From positions 2,133,816-2,197,815 of the forward strand of contig NW_004450286.1 in assembly GCF_000321225.1 (NCBI RefSeq): 64,000 bases of DNA, written 5' to 3'. A program made the position numbers and the translations under genes. Source of the DNA: Odobenus rosmarus divergens (lineage: Eukaryota > Chordata > Mammalia > Carnivora > Odobenidae). Positions 31,500-43,328 of the stretch are shown here, piece by piece (position 1 is the stretch's first letter; each line of letters begins with the position of its first letter). Below the pieces are notes generated by a model. The model was not told the DNA's origin, did no database searches, and saw only the letters and a list, made by a program, of their open reading frames with translations.

Positions 31500-32000
31500 G
31501 CTTAATGAGAGCTCACTAAATGGCAGGTGTTGTTTTAAGCTGTGGAGATAGAGTCAGTTAGAAAAGAAGAAGAGGAGGAAGAGAGAGGAGGAGGAGGAAG
31601 TTGTTCTTGTCCCCAAGGAGCTTATATTGGAAAAGTAATTAAATATAATATTTTCAATTAGAAGAAAGCACTAAAAAGAAATAAACATGGTGACATGAGT
31701 GGAAAAGAGCTATTTTTAGATAGGGTGGTGGGAAAGTGACATTGAAACTGAAATCTGAAGGGAGGAGTCACCTATTAGAAGAACTGAAGGAAGAGGTGCA
31801 TCCCAGGCAGAACAGTGAATGCTAAGGTCCTGAGCTAGGAAAAAGCTTAGTTCTTTCCAGGAATGGGAAGGCAGTGTAGCCGAAACCTAATAAATGACAG
31901 GGACAGTAATACAGGAAGAAGAGCAGTTAGAGAACAGTTGGGTATAAGAAGGAGATCTACAGATGTTGCTCTCCTCTCTAGATCCAAGGAGAATTATAGG
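31500..32000 (+). mobile_element. L2 fragment
   Basis: AAGGAGCTTATATTGGAAAA, AAAAGAGCTATTTTTAGATA, GCATCCCAGGCAGAACAGTG and GCTAAGGTCCTGAGC follow the order of an L2 3' UTR. A GA-rich run lies at about 31566-31600. Confidence 0.7.
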
Positions 32001-32221
32001 GACAGAATTTTAAAGCAGCATTTTCTGATTTAGCCTGTGTACCTTCACAACCTTGAGGAGAACTGATGTCTTCCATCTTCATTCCAACAGAGGACTCTGT
32101 TTATTCCCTTTGAATAGTCTCCCTTCCTTACCAGATTTAGGGAAGGAACCAAAAGCTACAACTTCATCCCATGCCTCTGACCAACTGCGATACCTAAAAT
32201 CCAGTAAACCCACAATACATA

Positions 32222-32409
32222 TTTTTTTAAAGATTTTATTTATTTGTCAGAGAGAGAGAGCACAAGCAGGGGGCGTAGCAGAGGGAGGGGGGGGGAAACA
32301 GGCTCTCTGCTGAGCAGGGAGCCCAACGTGGGGCTCAATTCCAGGACCCTGGGATCATGACCTGAGCCGAAGGCAGGCGCTTAACCGACTGAGCCACCCA
32401 GGCGCCCCT
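32222..32409 (-). repeat. CAN-SINE
   Basis: TTTTTTTAAAGATTTTATTT at the left, GAGCCACCCAGGCGCCCC at the right; a G9 run near 32289. Confidence 0.93.
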
Positions 32410-33789
32410 GACTTGATTTTTAATTAGAGCTGTAGATCTACTTGGAGATCAACTAGTCCAACTCTTATTAGGATCAAAAGACTATACAACTTATTAATGG
32501 AGAAGAGCTGGTGTCCTGACTCCCACTCCAGTTCTAGACTCCCCACTTGACATCAGTAAGTAAAAGTATAGTCAAAGTACATTTAACAAGTCAGATAGAA
32601 CCTGGATGGGTTCCAGTGATTTCTAAATTTCTAAAAGTTATTTTAAAGCCATATTAGGTATTAGTGTATTATTCATAACTGTACTGACACTGGTATTGTC
32701 ATTTGAACTGTGAGAAGACAATCATAACAATGCAAGTCTTCATGAAATAAGACATTATTAATGAAAGAGGAAGACGATTTTTTTTTTTTTTTTACTTAAA
32801 TTCGCCTGTTATCTTGACTGTTCTTCTGGTTCCCACCTACTCTTGTCTGGGAGCCTAAATATCAACACATCAAAGAGAATAAATGAAAGAAAAGTAGCAG
32901 CAGCAAAGAAATACTGGTGAAGGCAAGTATAAATAAGAGCTGGCCAAAGAAAACAAAAACAAAGCAAAACAAAAAGTTGGCCAAGAAGGTCACACCAGAG
33001 ATCAGTTTATACTAATGACTTGTTCTACCGATCAAAACCCAGTAACTGTGCTACTATAATAAATGCAAGGAGCAACGGAACTGTTGAGCAAGTTATTTAT
33101 TTATTTATCTATCTCCCTATCTACTTATTTGGCAAGCCAGAATATTAAAGCTAGATGGTAAGAAGTACAGTGTTTTGCCAGGCAAGGACTGTGACATCTC
33201 TAAATTTGCACTTTGCAAGAAAAAAAGACATGGGGAAAATATGACTAACTTACAAGCATTGACTTTCATAAACAAAAGTACCAGGTTTAGGTAAAAAAGT
33301 ATTAGGTAAGAAGATAATTTAAGTTTTTATCTACCTATCAGGAACCACTTAGGAGAAAAATAGCTCTTTATTGAAATTTATGAAGACTAAAAAGTCATAG
33401 TAATAACTGTGACAGTGTAAAGGAGCAACTCTTTGCAGAGTTGACAGCCAAAGCTAAGTAAAGAGAATCATGTACAAATACACTAGAAGAATGAAAAAAA
33501 TTAAAATTAAATTATGCTGGGTATAAAAACACTTTTTTCTCAACTTAGAAGATAGTTATATATTCAAATGGAATATATTTAAATATATTTATAGGATATA
33601 TATGTAGAAAATAGATATAGAATATATAAATATATTCTCTTTAACTTTAGCCAGTACAGCTATAATCATGGTAAATACTCTTTTTTTCCTTTTTTTGGTT
33701 GCCATTGTCAATGGCAAGTGTTTCTCTCAAAATATATAGTTCTTTTCTTGAATGTTTTCACACTTAATGTTTTGTCTCACTGTTCCCTT
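32410..33789. other. Intergenic, no recognisable element
   Basis: About 1.4 kb of AT-rich DNA between a SINE and an antisense L1. There is a T run at 32778-32793 and TATA-rich repeats around 33540-33640, with no gene signal. Confidence 0.5.
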
Positions 33790-34762
33790 TTCTTGTTTTA
33801 TTGAGATATAATTTATACACAATGAAATGTGCAAGTCTCAAAATAAATAAATCTTCAATGTTAGCCATTGTTATAAATGTGTGGTTATCTCACTGTAGTT
33901 TTAGTTTGCATATTCCTGATGATTAATGTCAAGCACTTTTTCATGTGTTTATGGGCCATATGTATACCTCCTTTTGTGAAGTGTCTGTTAAGACTTTGCC
34001 AATCTTTTATTGGAATGTTTATCTTATGGGGTTCTAGTTTATTAAATATTTTGGATACATGTCCCATATCAGATATATTAATTGCAAGTATTTTCTCCCA
34101 GTCTGTAGCTCGCCTACTTATTTTCTTAATGTTTTTGAATGATTTGAGATTTTTGGCTTTTACATTTAGGTATGTGATCCATCTCAAAGTTTGCAAATAA
34201 CATGAGGTAGGATTTGAGGGATTATTTATGTCTACATGGTTCTAGCACCATATGTTGAAAATAATTTTTTTCCCTCATTAAATTGCTTTGGTGTCTTTGT
34301 CAAAAATCTATTGACTATAGAATTATGGATCTATTTCTCAAGTTTTTATTCTGTTTCATTGACTGTTAGTCTACCTTTATACAATACTACATTGTCTGGA
34401 TTACTATAGCTTTATAGTAAGCCTTGAAGTGAGGAAGTGTAATTACTCCAACTTAGTTCTTTTTCTAGAATGTTTTGGTTAAGTTCTTTGTATTTCCTCA
34501 TAAATTTTTGAATTGTTAATCCACTTTTACAAAAAAACCTACTATGATTTTTATTGAGATTGATAACTCAGTTTGGGGGAAACTGACATCTTAACAATAT
34601 TGAGCTTTCCAATCCATGAACATGTCATATTTCTCTGTTTGTTTAGGTCTTCTCCAATTTCTCTAAAGCCATGTTTTATAGTTTCCTGTGTAGAGGTCTT
34701 ACACCGTTTTGTTAAAGTTAGCCCTAAGCATTTATATTTTTGATATTATTTTCAGTGGAATT

Positions 34763-34949
34763 TAAAGATTTTATTTATTTGACAGAGAGAGAGACAGCGA
34801 GAGAGAGGGAACACAAGCAGGGGGAGTGGGAGAGGAAGAAACAGGCTCCAGTGGAGCAGGGAGCCCAACGCAGGGCTTGATCCCAGGACTCTGGGATCAT
34901 GACCTAAGCCAAAGGCAGACATTTAATGGCTGAGCCACCCAGGCACCCC
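34763..34949 (-). repeat. CAN-SINE inside antisense L1
   Basis: Flanks CAGTGGAATTT and AAGTGAAATTT. Head ends CACCCAGGCACCCC. Confidence 0.92.
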
Positions 34950-34992
34950 TTAAGTGAAATTTTTAAATTTCATTTTCTAATTCTTTAATGCT

Positions 34993-35048
34993 TGTGTGTG
35001 TATATGGTTTTCTTTGTGTGTGTGTCTGTGTGTGTGTGTGTGTGTGTG
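34993..35048 (+). repeat. TG dinucleotide microsatellite
   Basis: Interrupted (TG)n inside the antisense L1. Confidence 0.9.
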
Positions 35049-35297
35049 GTTTTCTATATTGACTTGTTATCTTGCAACCTTGCTAAATTTCTTTGATGAT
35101 TTCCTCTCATCTCTTTTCTGTCCCCACTCTTCCTGGATCTTCTATTAGTCATATATTGGGCTTAGTGGACTGATTCTTTCGTTTTCATATTTTTTCTTTC
35201 CTATTTTCCACCTATCTGGTTTTGTTGTTCTTGTTCTCTTTTCTAGGGGATTTCCCCCCAGTTTTATGTTCCAACACCTATAATTTTTTTATTGCTG

Positions 35298-35815
35298 TGT
35301 TATGGTAGTCAGCTTCTAAGATGGCCCCCAAATATCCATACTTCTATGTGGTCTCTTCTCAAATTCTTCAAGGTTGTTCTGTATGCCCAACATAAAAAGT
35401 GGAAGTGGTAGTGTGTGACTTGAAAGGCTGCTTCTGACTTGTGCTCTCTTGGATCATTCACTCTGAGAGAAGTCAGCAGCCATGTCATGTAGCCCAATGG
35501 GGAGGTCCACATAGTGAGGGACTGAGGCCTCCTGTGAACAGCTAGCACTAACTTTCCAGCCATGTGAGTGAGCCATCTTGGAAAGCTGATCCTCCACCCC
35601 AGTCAAATCTTCAGATGACTGCCACCCAAGCTAACGTCCTAACTGCAATCTTATGAAAAGACACCCCCCGGCTGTGGGGTTTAGACCAGAACTACCTAGG
35701 TAATCCACTCCCAGATTTCTACTCCACAAAAACTATGAAATAATTAAAGTTTATTGTTGTTTTAAATCAATAAGTTTTGAGGTAATTTATTAACAGCAAT
35801 AATTGACTAAAAGAT
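35298..35815 (+). mobile_element. MLT1-type MaLR LTR
   Basis: It contains TAGTCAGCTTCTAAGATGGC near the start and a TTGTTGTTTTAAATCAATAA terminal block, both typical of MLT1 LTRs in plus orientation. The ends are approximate. Confidence 0.75.
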
Positions 35816-36130
35816 ACTATTTTGTTTTTATTTCCCAAGAGCTCTTTCTTATTCTCTGAAAGTTTCATTTTATTAGCATTTTGTCCTTGTGAAGATAAAA
35901 AAATAAAACATCCAGTAATCAACATATAAACATTTAAAAATGTAGATTTGTGCATAAATCACTGAGGTAATTTCCTCTGTAACAAATCACATATCAACCA
36001 GCAGCATGATTGTGATAGTAAAGTTCCAAGTTTCTATGGACCAATGATAAATGATAAATCATACTATACCATTATAAGCTGGAAACATAACTGATAAGAC
36101 TTAAGTCCAAAAATAATCATTGGTTTAATG

Positions 36131-36534
36131 CAGTGGTTCTCAAAAAGAAGGGTTATTTCTCCCTAATGGGCATTTGCCAATATCTGGAGACATTTTTTTT
36201 TAAGATTTATTTATTTATTTGACAGAGAGAGACACAGCGAGAGAGGGAACACAAGCAGGGGGAGTGGGAGAGAGAGAGAAGCAGGCTTCCCATGGAGCAG
36301 GGAGCCTGATGTGGGCCTCGATCCTAGGACCCTGGGACCATGACCTGAGCCGAAGGCAGACGCTTAACAACTGAGCCACCCAGGTGCCCCTGGAGACATT
36401 TTTGATTGTCAGGTCTGTAGGAGTGCTACTGAGATCAGAAATGCTGCTAAACATCTTACAAGCACAGGGCAGCCCCCTACAACAAAGAGGTATCCTGTCT
36501 AAAATGTCAATAATGCTAAAGCTGCGAAACCCTG
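36131..36534 (+). mobile_element. MER5A (hAT-Charlie MITE), split by a SINE
   Basis: It begins CAGTGGTTCTCAA and ends GCGAAACCCTG, with GGGCAGCCCCCTACAACAAA inside; all are typical of MER5A. A SINE at 36198-36390 interrupts it with a TGGAGACATTTTT duplication. Confidence 0.9.
36198..36390 (-). repeat. CAN-SINE inside MER5A
   Basis: Flanked by TGGAGACATTTTT (36185-36197 and 36391-36403). Confidence 0.94.
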
Positions 36535-36788
36535 GGTTAGTATAAACCTAAGAAGACAAATAGAGTTCTGAAAGATCAATTGTATTAATATTTTAAGCGG
36601 TGACTCAAATGATAAAACAGACTACTTGCTGAGGGAATAGAGACAAAAAGCTTTTGCAAAATCAATCATTCTCTTCTCTTTGCTACCTTAGCTTTTTGTT
36701 TGTAATTATTATAGATTTGAAAAAATATCTATAATGTAAAATGTATTATAGCTATTTATGTGTTTCCCCCTCTACACTGTGAGTACTC

Positions 36789-36994
36789 GTTTTTAAAAGA
36801 TTTTATTTAGTTGTTTGTTTATGTATTTATTTAGAGAGGGGGGAGGTGGGGCAGAGAGGGAGAGAGAGAATTCAAGCCGTCTCCATGCTGAGCCCAGAGC
36901 CTGATGAGGGGCTCAATCTCATGACCCTGAGATCATGACCTGAGCCAAAATCAAGAGTCAGATGTTTAACCAGCTGAGCCACCCAGGCGCCCCC
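36789..36994 (-). repeat. CAN-SINE
   Basis: Flanked by TGTGAGTACTC (36778-36788 and 36997-37007). Confidence 0.92.
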
Positions 36995-37299
36995 ATTGTG
37001 AGTACTCTTAACTGTTCATTCCTGGTGCCTTGATCCTTTGTAGGCTTTTGTTGATTGTATAATATGAGAAAAAGTGACCATGAATTAATTACTCAAAAGT
37101 ACAAATTAGAAGAAACCCTAAGTCCTCCCCCTCGAAAAAGCCCCATAATTATGGCAAATTATTGACAAATAGAACCAAAAAGGTAAAAGAGTGAGAATTA
37201 GAAAAAAAACCTACATGGGTCCTACTTCTCTATGTGCCTGAGAATATTTACTTCCACCTATCTACTTTCCTTTGTACCAGGCAAGACTAACACATTCAT

Positions 37300-37425
37300 T
37301 CTCATTCAATCTCTGTGAGACTCTAAGCTCAAGGACAAAGGCTATCTTGTATGTCTTTGTTTCCCTCTGTATCCCCAGCCCCTAGCACAGTACCTGGCAC
37401 ATAGATGGAATCTTTAAAATAATCT
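37300..37425 (+). mobile_element. L2/MIR-type 3' end
   Basis: CTAAGCTCAAGGACAAAGGC then CCCAGCCCCTAGCACAGTAC and CTGGCACATAG are the shared L2/MIR terminal block. Confidence 0.65.
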
Positions 37426-37439
37426 TATGAAGTAGCTCT

Positions 37440-37820
37440 AACACACGTTTTCGTGATTATAATCGTTCTAAGGGCTTACTATGTGCCAGGCACTGAGCTA
37501 ATCATATCTCACATATTGCCTCATTTGATCTTTACCACAACCCTATGGGCAAATATTGTTAACCTATAGTATAGATAAGGATAATAACCTATGTTTATTG
37601 ATCACTCACTCAATGACATTGTCCTGAGCACTTTACATGCATCAATTTATTTAATCTTCTCAATAAAACTGTAAGGTAGGCACTATCATTATCTTCATTT
37701 TAAAGAGGAAACTGAGGTACAGAGAGGTTAAGTAATTCATCCAAGCTTACCTGTTTGGTAAGTGACAGAGTTTTGAATCCAGGTAATCTGTTCTCAGAGT
37801 CCACACAATTAACCCCCTCA
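37440..37820 (-). repeat. Two MIR copies
   Basis: TTACTATGTGCCAGGCACTG (37469) and, separately, GAAACTGAGGTACAGAGAGG with TTAAGTAATTCATCCAAG (about 37707-37746) are reversed MIR core sequence. Confidence 0.8.
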
Positions 37821-38039
37821 CTACACTGCCCTCCCTGGACAAGTTTAGCAAAATTAAGTAACTCGTCTTGAGTTACAAATCTAGTAAAGGGTGAAATTGG
37901 TATTTAAACCAGGACTTTGAAGTTCTAAAGCTCATAGTTTTTCATGTGGTCTAATTACCTCTCCAAAGACAGAAATAAGCTACATTTCCTTTGTGACAAG
38001 TTTAAGATTTTTCTCAATAAAAGTGTCATTTTTTAAAAT

Positions 38040-38430
38040 AAAAATCAACCTGGGGATGGGTTAAATGGGTGATGAGTATGAAGGAGGGCACTTGTGATGA
38101 GCACTGGGTGTTGTATGTAAGTGATGAATCACTGAATTCTATTCCTGAAACCAATATTACACTGTATGTTAACTAACTGGAATTTATAACTTTTTAAAAG
38201 ATTTTATTTATTTTATTTGTCAGAGAGAGAGAGAAAGAACACAAGCAGGGGGAGTGGCAGGCAGAGGGAGAAGCAGGCTCCCCGCTGAGCAAGGAGCCCG
38301 ATGCAGGACTCCATCCCAGGTCCCTGGGATCATGACTTGAGCCAAAGGCAGACACTTAACTGACTGAGCTACCCAGGCATCCCAATTAGCCGGAATTTAA
38401 ATAAAAACTTGAAACTACAAAAAAAATTAA
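38040..38430 (+). mobile_element. Carnivore L1 3' UTR, split by a SINE
   Basis: GGGATGGGTTAAATGGGTGA, GAGCACTGGGTGTTGTATGT and CCAATATTACACTGTATGTT are followed by AATAAAAACTTGAAACTAC. A minus SINE (38190-38383) interrupts it near the end. Confidence 0.85.
38190..38383 (-). repeat. CAN-SINE inside L1 3' UTR
   Basis: ACTGGAATTTATA to the left and AGCCGGAATTTAAA to the right. Head ends ACCCAGGCATCCC. Confidence 0.92.
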
Positions 38431-38960
38431 CCTAGACTATGTTCTTTCTTCAAATGTGTAAAACGTAACATTTAAATAGAAACACAAAGCAATATGTGTA
38501 TTTTCTAAAACATGCCTTTTTCCCCCCTCCACTACACTAGTTATGAGAGCCAAAAAATAGGTCTCATGACAGTAACACCCTACAGAGCATAAAAACTCAT
38601 GAAGTTCCTGTTGAATAATCACAGGTAGGTTTATTAACAGAAAGATCAGGGTATAACTTAACAACTGCCACAAAAAGTAAAGTGCTATAAAGATAATTTC
38701 TATGAGTTGGGGTCTATGAGAAGCAAACCCATAGAGCAAGTTTACCCAGCGGGTGTTCTTAGGATCAACACCTGTGCAGAACTGGAAGGTACTTGAATGA
38801 TGACAGCCATAGCTTAAAGTTCAGTAGGATTCTTACTATGTCCCCTGGTGAAGAAGTTTCCCCTAAGGAACTGTAACAGCTAAATCTGCAAAACACAGAG
38901 TTACAGGGATAGGATGCACGAATTCCCCAAGCGGGTTTGATGTTAATTATGTCCTATCCA

Positions 38961-39166
38961 GGGGCGCCTGGGTGGCTCAGTTGGTTAAGCGACTGCCTTC
39001 GGCTCAGGTCATGATCCCAGGGTCCTGGGATCGAGCCCTGCATCGGGCTCCCTGCTCAGCGGGAAGCCTGCTTCTCCCTCTCCCACTCCCCCTGCTTGTG
39101 TTCCCTCTCTCACTGTTTCTCTCTCTCTCTCTCTGTCAATTAAATAAATAAAATCTTTAAAAAAAA
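38961..39166 (+). repeat. CAN-SINE, recent
   Basis: Full-length, flanked by TAATTATGTCCTATCC on both sides. Confidence 0.95.
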
Positions 39167-40194
39167 TAATTATGTCCTATCCTGCTTCCACTTCTTGGTT
39201 CCTGGAACCGTGTATTCTACATATTATGGACCCAGCACAATATAAAGTTTATTGATTTAGCATGTATACTGTATCCTGGAAGTTGGCATCCCAACCTCAG
39301 TGTATTATATGAAAGCTGGTATCTTGGCTGTACCTTCAACAGACTATCATTCTATCATGTTGGTGGCATCTAGGGGATGTGATAGAACCATTGGATCCCA
39401 TGGTCATGTGCCACTGCTAAATTCTTTGTTGTGAAGTGGGTCCTTTGGTTTGATGCAATCATGTTTGTGGATCAAACATTCCGTAAGCCCTTAGATATTG
39501 ATGTTGTTGGAGGCCCTGTATGTAAGAAAGGCAAATCCATACCTAGAATACATGTCTGTTCCTATTAGAACAAATCCCTGGCCCTTCCAGAATGGAAGGG
39601 GCCTAATATAGTCAACCTGCCACAAAGGTCTCCTTGAAGAATGGTGCCATATCAGTGGCTCAGCAATGAGCTCTGTTGGTAGCATATGGGACACTTGGCA
39701 GCATCAGTGGCTAGATCAGCCTTGGTCGGTGTGGCCATGCACAGCCTCCATCCCAGGCATTATGGCTACTCCTTCATGAATTTATTGTGCTAGCATTAGG
39801 GTGGCTGATGACAGAAGCTGACTGACATCTGCCCGAGTCATTTAGCTACCTGGTTGTTTAATGCTTCCTCTGTGATGGATGCTTTCTGATGGGCATTACC
39901 ATCTGATACAAAGATTTTCACACTCTGCATCTTATCTTAAGCCATTCACATGCTTTACCCCAGACTTCTTAGTCCCCAGTATACAATATTTCTATTTTAG
40001 GCCCCTGACCAAAACATTCACCACTACCTATGAAACTGTATATATTCTAATCTTAGGCTACTTCTCTTGCCACACAGAATAAATAACCAGGTACAGCACA
40101 AGTGAAATCATACAGCTTTTGTCTTTCTCTGTCTAACTTATTTCACTTAGCATAATACCCTTTAGATCCATCCATATTGTTGCAAATGGCAAGA

Positions 40195-40598
40195 TTTCTT
40201 CTTCTTCTTTTTTTTTTAGGATTTATTTATTTTAGGGGCACCTGGATAGCTCAGTCAGTTAAATGTCTGCCTTCAGCTCAGGTCATGATCCCAGGGTCCT
40301 GGGATGGAGTCCCACGTTAGGCTCCCTACTCAGCAGGGAGTCTGCTTCTCCCTCTCCCTCTGCCCCTGCTCATGCCCATCCCAAATAAATAAATCCTTTT
40401 AAAAAAAGATTTGAGAGAGAGAGAGAGCACGCACAAGTGGGGAAGGGGCAGAGGGAGAGGGAGAGAAAGAGAATTCCAAGCAGACTCCCCACTGAGCATA
40501 GAGCCCGACATGGGGCTTGATCTGACAACCGTGAGATCACGACCTGAGGTTGAAACCAAGAGTCAGACGCTTAACTGACTGAGCTCCCCAGGCGCCCC
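40195..40598 (-). repeat. CAN-SINE carrying a second SINE in its tail
   Basis: The tail lies at 40195-40234 and the body at about 40407-40598 (GATTTGAGAGAGAGAG to CCAGGCGCCCC). It is split by the plus-strand copy at 40235-40406. Confidence 0.85.
40235..40406 (+). repeat. CAN-SINE nested in the tail of another SINE
   Basis: Head GGGGCACCTGGATAGCTCAG, end AAATAAATAAATCC. Head-to-tail opposite to its host. Confidence 0.88.
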
Positions 40599-42748
40599 AA
40601 GATTTCATTCTTTTTTATAACTGAGTAATGTTCTAGTGTGTGCATATGTGTGTGTGTGACTTGCCACTCCACTTGAGAAGGGTTGTCACTTTCTTCAAGC
40701 TTTTAAGAGCCATTTTAGCAGTGCATCAACACCTTCTCCTGGAGTTCTTGCCAGGGTGTTAAAACTTGTATCCCAGAATAGTACTTCTATGATGGTAAAC
40801 ACTACTTGATCCTACTTTATGTTTTCCTTCTATCCCTTATTCTAGCACTCTTAGAATTAAGGTCCATAGACACTCTCTCAGCTGCTGAGGTACATGATGG
40901 CTGGGTTCTGCAGAACCTTCAGAGTGTATTACCTTTCTTTTTTGCAGGCCCGATGTTTCCCTGTTCATTTTTATTGTAACTTTAATTATTGATCTCATGG
41001 CTAGGAGGGATGTTCGGGATAGACCCTGAGGGACCATCCATGTGGTATTGAGGGCACATGCCTCTTCATCATCTTCAAGTCAGAGGAAAGCACTGGTTGT
41101 TAAGGAGTGGGCCTCTTCTTAAGTTCAGAAGGCTTGAGGGAATCCGGGGCATTGAGATCTGAATGTATCAATCTAGATGTCCTCTCTCAGGGTCCCGTTT
41201 TTTCCTAATCAGGGCCCTGACTTTACAGAACAGACTTGGCTAGGTTGACAATTTAACGTTCTTGAACTCTGCTAGTCTTCAGATTACATCATGGGCCTAG
41301 TCCTCAGCTATTTCTACCTTCTACTGCAGAAAAGAGCTTCTTAATACAAACATAACCATCTTAATTGTGCTTCACTTTCTTGCAATTTGCAGGTATTGTG
41401 TTTCTTAGAAATTGGTTTGTGGCAACCTTGCATTGAACACATCTATCGGCGCCATTTTTTCAGCAGTGTTTGCTCACTTCATATCTCTGTGTCACATTTT
41501 AGTAATTCTCACAGTATTTCTAACTTTTTCATTATTATTATATTTGTTATGGCGATCTGGAAAAAGATGCCATCCAGGACTTCCATAGCTAGAGGAAAGT
41601 CAATGGCTGGCTTCAGAGCTTCACAGCACCAACTGATTCTCTTGCTAGGGGCTAATGCAGCTGGTGGTTTTAGGTTGAGGCCAGTGCTCATTCACCATTC
41701 CAAAAGTCCTAGGTCCATTAAGAATTATGTTAAACCCACTCTGCCTGTGCTCTATAAATGGAACAAAGCTTAGATGATAGCGCATCTGTTTACACCTGGT
41801 TTACTAAATATTTTAAGCTCACTGTTGAGACCTACTTGCTTAGAAAAAAAGATTTCAAAATGTTACTGCTCATTGACAACACACCGGGTCACCCAAGAGC
41901 TCTAATGGAATGAATGTACAAAGAGGTTAATGTTATTTTCATGCATCACACAACATCCATCCTGCAGACCTGGATCATGGAGTCATTTAGACTTGAAAGT
42001 CTTGTTATTTAAACAACTATATTTCTTAAGGCTATAGCTGAAATAGATAGTGATCCTCTGATGAATTTGCACAAAGTAAACGGAAAACCTTCTGGAAAGG
42101 ATTCGCCATTCTAGATGCTATTAAGAACATTCGTGATTCGTGGGAAGTGGTCAAAATATCAACATGAAAGGGATGTGGAAGAAGTTAGTTCTGACCCTCA
42201 TGGATGACTTCATGCGGTTTGACACTTCAGTGGAGGAAGTAACGGCAGATGTGGTGGAAACGGCAAGAGAACCAGAAGTGGAGCCTGGAGCTGGGGCTGC
42301 ATGGCTGGAATCTCATGACCAAACTTGAACAGATCAGGAGTTGCTTCTTATTATGGATCAGCAAAGAAAGTGGTTTCTGGAAATGGAAACTAGTCCTGGT
42401 GAACACGCTGTGAAGATGGTTGAAATGACAACAAAGGATTTAGAATATTACATCTACTCAATTAAAGCAGGGGCAGGGCTTGAGAGGATGGACTCCAGTT
42501 TTGAAAGAAGTGGGCAAAATGCTATCAAACAGCATCACATGCTACAGAGACATCATCCATGAAAGGAAGAATCAATCAGTATGGCAAAATTGTCTTATTT
42601 TAAGAAATTGCTGTAGCCACCCCAACCTTGGAGCAAGCTGGTCAGTCAGCAGGCATCAACATCAAGGCAAGACACTTCACTAGCTAAAAGATTATAGTTC
42701 TCTGAAAGAGGATGGTTAGCATTTTTTAGCAATGAAGCATTTTTATTT

Positions 42749-43128
42749 AAGATTTTATTTATTCGGGCGCCTGGGTGGCTCAGTTGGTTAAGCGACTGCC
42801 TTCGGCTCAGGTCATGATCCTGGAGTCCCGGGATCGGGTCCCGCATCGGGCTCCCTGCTCAGTGGGGAGTCTGCTTCTCCCTCTGACCCTCCCCCCTCTC
42901 ATGCTCTATCTCATTCTCTCAAATAAATAAAATCTTAAAAAAAAAGATTTTATTTATTCATCTAACTGAGAGACACAGCGAGAGAGGGAACACAAGCAGG
43001 GGGAGCAGGAGAGGGAGAAGCAGGCTCCCCCAGAGCAGGGAACCCGATGCAGGGCTCAATTCCAGGACCCTGGGATCATGACCCAAGCCAAAGGCAGATG
43101 CTTAACGACTGAGCCACCCACGCGCTCC
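42749..43128 (-). repeat. CAN-SINE carrying a second SINE in its tail, inside Tigger
   Basis: Tail at 42749-42764, body at 42944-43128. The inserted plus copy duplicated AAGATTTTATTTATTC. Confidence 0.9.
42765..42943 (+). repeat. CAN-SINE nested in a SINE
   Basis: Head GGGCGCCTGGGTGGCTCAGT, end AAATAAATAAAATC then poly-A. It is the youngest layer here. Confidence 0.93.
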
Positions 43129-43328
43129 AGCAATAAAGTATTTTTAAATTAAGGTAGGTACACTGTTTTTGTAGACACAATGCTATAGCATCCTTAATAG
43201 ATTACAGTATAGTTAAACATAACTCTTATAAGGAATGGGAAACCAAAAAATTCATTTGACTCATTTTATTGCACTATTCACTTTATGGTAGTGGTCTGGA
43301 ACGGACCTGCAGGGTCTCTGAGGCGTGC

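Larger units (their letters stand above)
33790..35295 (-). mobile_element. Old L1, antisense
   Basis: Reversed, it reads a degraded ORF2 C-terminal half: minus 34196-33885 has a 103-codon frame with ATDWEKILAI and KDWQSLNRHF. A SINE lies at 34763-34949, and a (TG)n run at about 34993-35048. Confidence 0.82.
40100..40655 (-). mobile_element. L1 fragment, antisense, split by two SINEs
   Basis: CACTTAGCATAATACCCTTT and ATCCATCCATATTGTTGCAA (left), then TTCTTTTTTATAACTGAGTA (right) are the reverse of the L1 ORF2 C terminus. The repeat AAGATTTC borders the SINE pair. Confidence 0.75.
39180..41330 (-). mobile_element. Degraded ERVL-like internal region (pol side)
   Basis: The minus strand at 39694-39491 reads an integrase-like stretch containing WQVDYIRPLPFWKGQG and LIGTDMYSRYGFAFLTYRAS, which matches the ERVL integrase core. 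Flanking sequence up to about 40080, and probably 40660-41330, looks like further internal ERVL sequence. It is interrupted by an L1 fragment and two SINEs, and no complete frame survives. The family name and the right-hand limit are uncertain. Confidence 0.6.
41355..43328 (+). mobile_element. Tigger1-like DNA transposon (pogo/Tc1 group), internally deleted and dead
   Basis: The 5' part (GTGCTTCACTTTCTTGC, then TTTGTGGCAACCTTGCATTG and ATCTATCGGCGCCATTTTT) and the 3' part (TCATTTTATTGCACTATTCA through AGGCGTGC) match Tigger1 ends. Between them are transposase pieces: [15 protein letters not shown] and [14 protein letters not shown] (about 41640-41765), [15 protein letters not shown] with the catalytic Asp (about 41863-41910), TLMDDF and SVEEVTADVV (about 42197-42260), and WFLEMETSPGE with EMTTKDLEYYI (about 42371-42460). 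The N-terminal DNA-binding half is deleted, and stops (for example 41771-41773) and frame changes break the rest. Two nested SINEs lie in the 3' part. Confidence 0.9.

Noticed and set aside
41387..42683. Transposase-like frames as a domesticated gene
   Set aside because: Stops, frame changes and loss of the DNA-binding half, plus recognisable Tigger ends, show a dead transposon and not an exapted gene.
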